A stretch of 64,000 bases of DNA from Pseudomonas peli (GTDB lineage Bacteria; Pseudomonadota; Gammaproteobacteria; Pseudomonadales; Pseudomonadaceae): the NCBI RefSeq assembly GCF_900099645.1, contig NZ_FMTL01000001.1:1550001-1614000 (forward strand), given 5' to 3'. Within the stretch, counting starts at the first letter, position 1; the number at the start of each line of letters is the position of its first letter. Below, one piece after another: positions 59,596-64,000 of this stretch. The position numbers and the translations under genes were made by a program. The notes below the pieces were generated by a model. It searched no databases. It worked only from the letters and a program-made list of their open reading frames with translations, and was not told where the DNA came from.

Positions 59596-61071
59596 TCAGG
59601 GCAACAGTGCCACCAAGCTGGCCTGTTGCACCAGCTCCAGTAGCGGCTGCGGATACACACCGAGGAAGAACGCCAGCAACGCGACGAACAGCAACATCAC
59701 ACCACCCGCCTGCTGCCCCCAATGCAGAGGCGCGTCATGGCGGCGCAGGTTCGGCTCGACCATAAACAGGGTGACCATCACCCGCAGGTAATAGAACACA
59801 CCGATAGCACTGCCGATCACGAGGGCGGCGAGCAGCCACCACTGCTGCGATTGCACACCAGCAGCGACTACGTAGAACTTGCCGATAAACCCGGCCGTCA
59901 GCGGAATGCCAGCCAGCGACAGCATCATCACGGTGAGCACCGCGGTCAGGTAAGGGCGGCGCCAGAACAGCCCACGGTATTCATACAGGGCATCGGCATC
60001 ACGGCCGCTGTAGGGCGTCGACATCAGGGTAATTACGCCGAATGCACCCAGGCTGGTCAGCACATAGGTGGCCAGGTATACGCCAACCGCTTCCACGGCC
60101 AAGCCCTTGCTGGCGATCAACGCCACCAGCAGGTAGCCAAAGTGGGCAATGGAGGAATAACCGAGCAGACGCTTGAGGTTGTTCTGCAACAGCGCCAGCA
60201 GGTTGCCGAAGATGATCGAAGCGATGGCGATTAGCGTCAGCAGCTCATTCAACCAGCCGCCTGCGGTGGCCGGCGACATCTGATACAGACGCAACAGCAC
60301 GGCAAACACGGCGACCTTACTGGCCGTGGCGAGGAAGGCCGCCACCGGCGCCGGCGCGCCCTCGTAAACGTCCGGTGTCCATAAATGGAACGGCACCAGC
60401 GACAGCTTGAAGGACAGGCCAATCAGCATCATGCCCACGCCCAACTGCGCCAGCATGCTCGGCAGGCCGTCGGCGGCCAATTTGGCGCCGATGCCAGCGA
60501 AGGTCAGGTTGCCCGACTCGGCATACAGCAGCGCCATGCCGAACAGCAAAAATGCCGAACCGGCGGCGGACAGCACCATGTACTTGATGCCGGCTTCCAG
60601 CGAACGCTTGTTGAAGAAGGCGTAAGCGATCATGCCGTAGGTCGGAACCGAGAGCAGTTCCAGGCCAATAAACAGGCCTGCCAGATGCTGCGCGCTGACC
60701 AGCACCAGACCGCCAGCGGCGGACAGCAGCATCAGTAGGTACAGCTCTTCACGGTTGCCCGGGTAGCCCTTACCGGACTCACCGCCCAGGTAGGCGTGGG
60801 TCAGCGTCACACAGGCCAGGGTCGCGGCCAGCACCAGAGCCATGTAGTAGCAGGCGAATTTATCCACCAGCAGCAGCGGCGTAACCTCAATGGGCGTTAC
60901 GCCCAGGGCCGGCAGCAGTGACAGCAGGGCCAGGTTAAGGCCCAGCACCGAGAGGCCGAAGGTCAGCGTGTGGTTGCGCTTCCAGGCGATGGCCAGCATC
61001 ACCAGCACCACCGTGGCACTGGTGATCAGCAGCGGCAGCAGCGCGATAAAGTGTTGAGTCGTGAATTCCAT
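59596..61071 (-). CDS. nuoN: NADH-quinone oxidoreductase subunit N
   Basis: A 491-residue antiporter-like membrane subunit of respiratory complex I with about 14 hydrophobic helices. The proton_antipo_M domain is seen in [34 protein letters not shown] and [19 protein letters not shown]. It is the last gene of the nuo operon (L-M-N order, minus strand), seven bases after nuoM. The membrane arm subunits L, M and N pump protons as NADH is oxidised. Confidence 0.96.
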   Translation of the reverse strand: MEFTTQHFIALLPLLITSATVVLVMLAIAWKRNHTLTFGLSVLGLNLALLSLLPALGVTPIEVTPLLLVDKFACYYMALVLAATLACVTLTHAYLGGESGKGYPGNREELYLLMLLSAAGGLVLVSAQHLAGLFIGLELLSVPTYGMIAYAFFNKRSLEAGIKYMVLSAAGSAFLLFGMALLYAESGNLTFAGIGAKLAADGLPSMLAQLGVGMMLIGLSFKLSLVPFHLWTPDVYEGAPAPVAAFLATASKVAVFAVLLRLYQMSPATAGGWLNELLTLIAIASIIFGNLLALLQNNLKRLLGYSSIAHFGYLLVALIASKGLAVEAVGVYLATYVLTSLGAFGVITLMSTPYSGRDADALYEYRGLFWRRPYLTAVLTVMMLSLAGIPLTAGFIGKFYVVAAGVQSQQWWLLAALVIGSAIGVFYYLRVMVTLFMVEPNLRRHDAPLHWGQQAGGVMLLFVALLAFFLGVYPQPLLELVQQASLVALLP

Positions 61072-61078
61072 ACGCTAC

Positions 61079-62608
61079 TTACCGGGCCGGAACAGGTTGA
61101 TTGAGGGCACTACCCAGCCACTGCTGCACGCCTTGCATGCTGGCGGCGGAGGTGTCGAGCACCGGCTGCGGGTAAACACCGAGCAGGATCAGCAGCACAG
61201 CGAGGCCGAGCACCATGCTCAGCTCACGCAGCTGCAGGCCAGGCAAGGCAGTGTCCGCCTTGGCCGGGCCGAAGTAGGCGCGGTGAATCATGATCAGCGA
61301 GTAAACCGAGCCGAACACCAGGCCGGTGGCAGCCACCACGGTGACCCATGGCGCACTCTGGAAGCTGCCGATCAGAATCAGGAACTCACCGACGAAGTTA
61401 CCGGTGCCCGGCAGGCCCAGCGCCGCAGCGGCAAAGAACAGGCTCAGCGCCGGCAGCCAGGGCATGCGCGCCCAGATGCCGCCCATCTCACGCATATCAC
61501 GAGTATGCAGGCGTTCGTACAGCTGGCCGCAGAGGATAAACAGCGCCGCAGCGGACAGGCCGTGGGCGAGCATCTGCACCACGGCGCCCTGCAGGGCGAT
61601 CTCGCTGGCCGAGTAGATGGCGATCAGCACAAAGCCCATGTGCGACACGCTGGAATAGGCCACCAGGCGTTTGATGTCGGTCTGCGCGAACGACAGCAGC
61701 GCGCCGTAGATGATGGCGAACACGCCAAGCCACTGGGCGATCGGCGCAAACTCGGCTGAGGCATTGGGGAACAGAGGCAGAGCAAAGCGCATCAGGCCAT
61801 AGGCTGCAGTTTTCAGCAGGATACCGGCCAGATCTACGGAGCCTGCGGTCGGCGCCTGGGCGTGGGCGTCCGGCAGCCAGGAGTGGAATGGCACCACCGG
61901 GAACTTCACCGCGAAGGCGATAAAGAAGCCGAGCATCAGGATGTACTCGGTACCAGCCGCCATCTTGGTGTTGAGTAGATCGGCGTAGTTGAAGGTCAGC
62001 ACGCCGGTTTGGTCGAAGTGCACAAATACCAGGCCGAGAATCGCCAGCAGCATGATCAGGCCGCTGGCCTGGGTGAAGATAAAGAACTTGGTGGCGGCGG
62101 TGATGCGGGTCTTGCCGTCGCTGCCGCTATGACCCCAGAGCGCGATGAGGAAATACATTGGCACCAGCATCATTTCCCAGAAGAAGAAGAACAGGAACAG
62201 GTCAACGGCAAGGAACACGCCGACCACGCCGCCAAGAATCCACATCAGGTTGAGGTGGAAGAAGCCGACGCGGTTCTGGATCTCGTTCCACGAACAGAGC
62301 ACCGAGAGCACACCGAGCAGGCCGGTGAGGCTGATCATCAGCACCGACAGGCCGTCCAGTGCCAGGTGCACACTGATGCCGAAACGCTCGATCCACGGCA
62401 GTTGGAACTCGGCCGCCCACTGCGGCGCAGCACCCGGCGCAGGCGCCAAGCTGAAGTCGCCAGTGGCCCACAGCCACAGACTCAGACCGAACAGCAAGGC
62501 CATGGTCAGCAGGGCGATCCAGCGCGGCAGGATGTTGCCGAAGCGCTCGCACTGCCAGCACAGCAGGCCGCCGATAAAGGGGATCAGGATTAGCCAGGGC
62601 AGAATCAT
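61079..62608 (-). CDS. nuoM: NADH-quinone oxidoreductase subunit M
   Basis: A 509-residue complex I antiporter-like subunit, length as expected. The conserved ion path residues lie in the [19 protein letters not shown] segment (Glu about 144) and [18 protein letters not shown], with [16 protein letters not shown] following. Fourteen or so helices. It starts 15 bases below nuoL and ends seven before nuoN. Confidence 0.97.
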   Translation of the reverse strand: MILPWLILIPFIGGLLCWQCERFGNILPRWIALLTMALLFGLSLWLWATGDFSLAPAPGAAPQWAAEFQLPWIERFGISVHLALDGLSVLMISLTGLLGVLSVLCSWNEIQNRVGFFHLNLMWILGGVVGVFLAVDLFLFFFFWEMMLVPMYFLIALWGHSGSDGKTRITAATKFFIFTQASGLIMLLAILGLVFVHFDQTGVLTFNYADLLNTKMAAGTEYILMLGFFIAFAVKFPVVPFHSWLPDAHAQAPTAGSVDLAGILLKTAAYGLMRFALPLFPNASAEFAPIAQWLGVFAIIYGALLSFAQTDIKRLVAYSSVSHMGFVLIAIYSASEIALQGAVVQMLAHGLSAAALFILCGQLYERLHTRDMREMGGIWARMPWLPALSLFFAAAALGLPGTGNFVGEFLILIGSFQSAPWVTVVAATGLVFGSVYSLIMIHRAYFGPAKADTALPGLQLRELSMVLGLAVLLILLGVYPQPVLDTSAASMQGVQQWLGSALNQPVPAR

Positions 62609-62623
62609 GACGGGCTATTTTCC

Positions 62624-64000
62624 TTAATTCAGAAACAGGAGAACGGCGAGCACCAGCACGGCGCCCCCGGCTATCGATGTGGCGTACCAACGCACCTGGC
62701 CGGTCTCGCTGCTGGCCAGCAAGGCGTTGCCGCCACGCGCCAGACGCGGAATCAGGCCAATGCTGCGGTCGATCGGGTCGTGCCCGAGCAACCGGCAAAG
62801 CAACAGGTACGGTCGCACAAACAGCTTGTCGTAGAGCCAGTCGAAGCCCCAGGCCGCGAACCACCAGGCCGAGAGGAAGCGCCCCGGCGCGCTCTGCGCC
62901 ACTGCCGTGGCGAAGCTGCGCTTGCCGAGGAACAGCAGCGCAGCCAGGACGATGCCGATGATGGCAATGGCCCCCGAGGCGATTTCCAGGCTGTGCTTAG
63001 CATCACCGCCGGCATGGCCGACGCTTTGCGGCAACACGCCCGCCAAGGGTGGGCTGATCAGCGCACCAATAAAGGTCGACAGCACAATCAGGGTGACCAG
63101 CGGCAGCCAGTGTGCGATGCCATGGCCGGCATGGGCTTCAGTCTTCTGCTCGCCATGGAAGGCGATAAAGATCAGGCGGAAGGTGTAGATCGAGGTCAGG
63201 AAGGCGCCCGCGAGGCCGGCATACAGCAACCACTGATGACCGCTGGCAAAAGCTTCCCAGAGGATCTCGTCTTTCGAGTAGAAACCGGCCGTGATCAGCG
63301 GCAACGCCGCCAGGGCCGCACCGCCGACGATAAAGCTGGCGTAGGCCAACGGCAGTTTCTTCCACAGACCACCCATCTTGAAGATGTTCTGCTCGTGGTG
63401 GCAGGCGTTGATCACCGCACCGGAGGCGAGGAACAGCAGGGCCTTGAAGAAGGCGTGGGTCATCAGGTGGAAGATCGCCGCGTCCCAGGCGCCAACGCCC
63501 AGGGCAAGGAACATGTAACCGATCTGGCTCATGGTCGAGTAGGCAAGGATGCGCTTGATGTCGGTCTGCACCAGCGCCGCAAAACCAGCCAGCACGAGGG
63601 TCACGCCGCCGACGATGCCGACCAGTTCGAGAATCTCCGGGGTCAGCAGAAACAGGCCATGGGTACGGGCGATCAGGTACACGCCGGCGGTAACCATGGT
63701 CGCCGCGTGGATCAACGCCGACACCGGGGTCGGACCGGCCATCGCATCGGCCAACCAGGTTTGCAGCGGCAGCTGGGCGGATTTACCCACCGCGCCGCCG
63801 AGCAGCATCAGCGTGGCGATCCACAGCCAGCTATCGCCTTCCACGTACTTCTGCGGCGCCAGTGCCATCAGCTCCTGAATATTCAGGGTGCCCAAGTGGA
63901 GGAACAGGATAAACAGGCCGATGGCCATAAACACGTCGCCGATACGGGTGACGATAAAGGCCTTGAGCGCCGCGTTGCCGTTGGCGGTGTGCTTGAAGTA
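62624..64000 (-). CDS. nuoL: NADH-quinone oxidoreductase subunit L, C-terminal part (cut by window edge)
   Basis: The C-terminal 458 residues of NuoL; the full protein is about 615 residues and its start lies beyond 64000. The frame is open to the edge, the first residues in the window reading [24 protein letters not shown]. Antiporter motifs include [25 protein letters not shown] and [16 protein letters not shown]. Near the C-terminus is the long amphipathic stretch that forms the lateral helix along the membrane arm, ending with a last membrane helix. Confidence 0.96.
   Translation of the reverse strand, partial: YFKHTANGNAALKAFIVTRIGDVFMAIGLFILFLHLGTLNIQELMALAPQKYVEGDSWLWIATLMLLGGAVGKSAQLPLQTWLADAMAGPTPVSALIHAATMVTAGVYLIARTHGLFLLTPEILELVGIVGGVTLVLAGFAALVQTDIKRILAYSTMSQIGYMFLALGVGAWDAAIFHLMTHAFFKALLFLASGAVINACHHEQNIFKMGGLWKKLPLAYASFIVGGAALAALPLITAGFYSKDEILWEAFASGHQWLLYAGLAGAFLTSIYTFRLIFIAFHGEQKTEAHAGHGIAHWLPLVTLIVLSTFIGALISPPLAGVLPQSVGHAGGDAKHSLEIASGAIAIIGIVLAALLFLGKRSFATAVAQSAPGRFLSAWWFAAWGFDWLYDKLFVRPYLLLCRLLGHDPIDRSIGLIPRLARGGNALLASSETGQVRWYATSIAGGAVLVLAVLLFLN

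Overview
The window is GC-rich, gene-dense chromosomal DNA from a Pseudomonas-type gammaproteobacterium. The evidence is gene content and order. It carries crc, algC with its long N-terminal extension, a PauR/DadA/DadX/Lrp block, the rep-xpt-cytochrome c5 run, rpmB-rpmG next to radC-coaBC-dut-algC-argB, and pyrE-crc-rph-yicC-gmk-rpoZ-spoT-ridA. These match, from memory, the PA5296-PA5339 part of P. aeruginosa PAO1. No rRNA, tRNA, CRISPR array, prophage or intact insertion sequence was seen.

Layout. 1-3015 (minus strand): an operon for reactive-sulfur sensing and sulfur transport. It holds a BigR/SqrR-like ArsR repressor, two half-size YeeE/YedE permeases, a DUF2892 protein, a persulfide-dioxygenase-like metallo-hydrolase and a SulP permease cut by the window edge. 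3184-7213: an OprD-family porin, a PAS-GGDEF diguanylate cyclase and a fatty-acid desaturase. 7381-17338: a 10-kb signalling cluster on the plus strand (PAS-GGDEF-EAL, REC-HDOD, a 1487-residue GAF/PAS sensor kinase, a CheY-like receiver, and an Hpt-REC-REC-GGDEF output protein). 17518-21407: a fasciclin-domain exported protein, then a three-gene gamma-glutamyl-polyamine operon (FAD oxidoreductase, XRE/cupin regulator, glutamine-synthetase-like ligase). 21448-25565: chrA, pbpG and an EAL protein with degenerate receiver and GGDEF parts.

25831-41044: rep, xpt, cytochrome c5, then pauR, dadX, ridA, dadA and lrp (alanine/D-amino-acid and polyamine catabolism), a second PauB-type oxidase, a DUF1127 protein, a MocR regulator facing an MFS transporter, an aldehyde dehydrogenase for the last polyamine step, a small cupin, and rpmG-rpmB. 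41392-58695: peptide-binding protein, radC, coaBC, dut, algC, argB, a thioesterase, pyrE, crc, rph, yicC, gmk, rpoZ, spoT, ridA and a lipoprotein. 58714-64000: an NAD-binding epimerase, then nuoN, nuoM and part of nuoL (respiratory complex I) on the minus strand.

The main themes are c-di-GMP signalling (four GGDEF/EAL proteins within about 21 kb), polyamine and D-amino-acid catabolism in two separate loci, and housekeeping nucleotide, CoA and stringent-response genes. The least explained structure is a pair of diverged, palindrome-rich 125-139 bp elements. They begin at the base after the stop codons of the aldehyde dehydrogenase gene and argB, and share conserved blocks at identical spacing.
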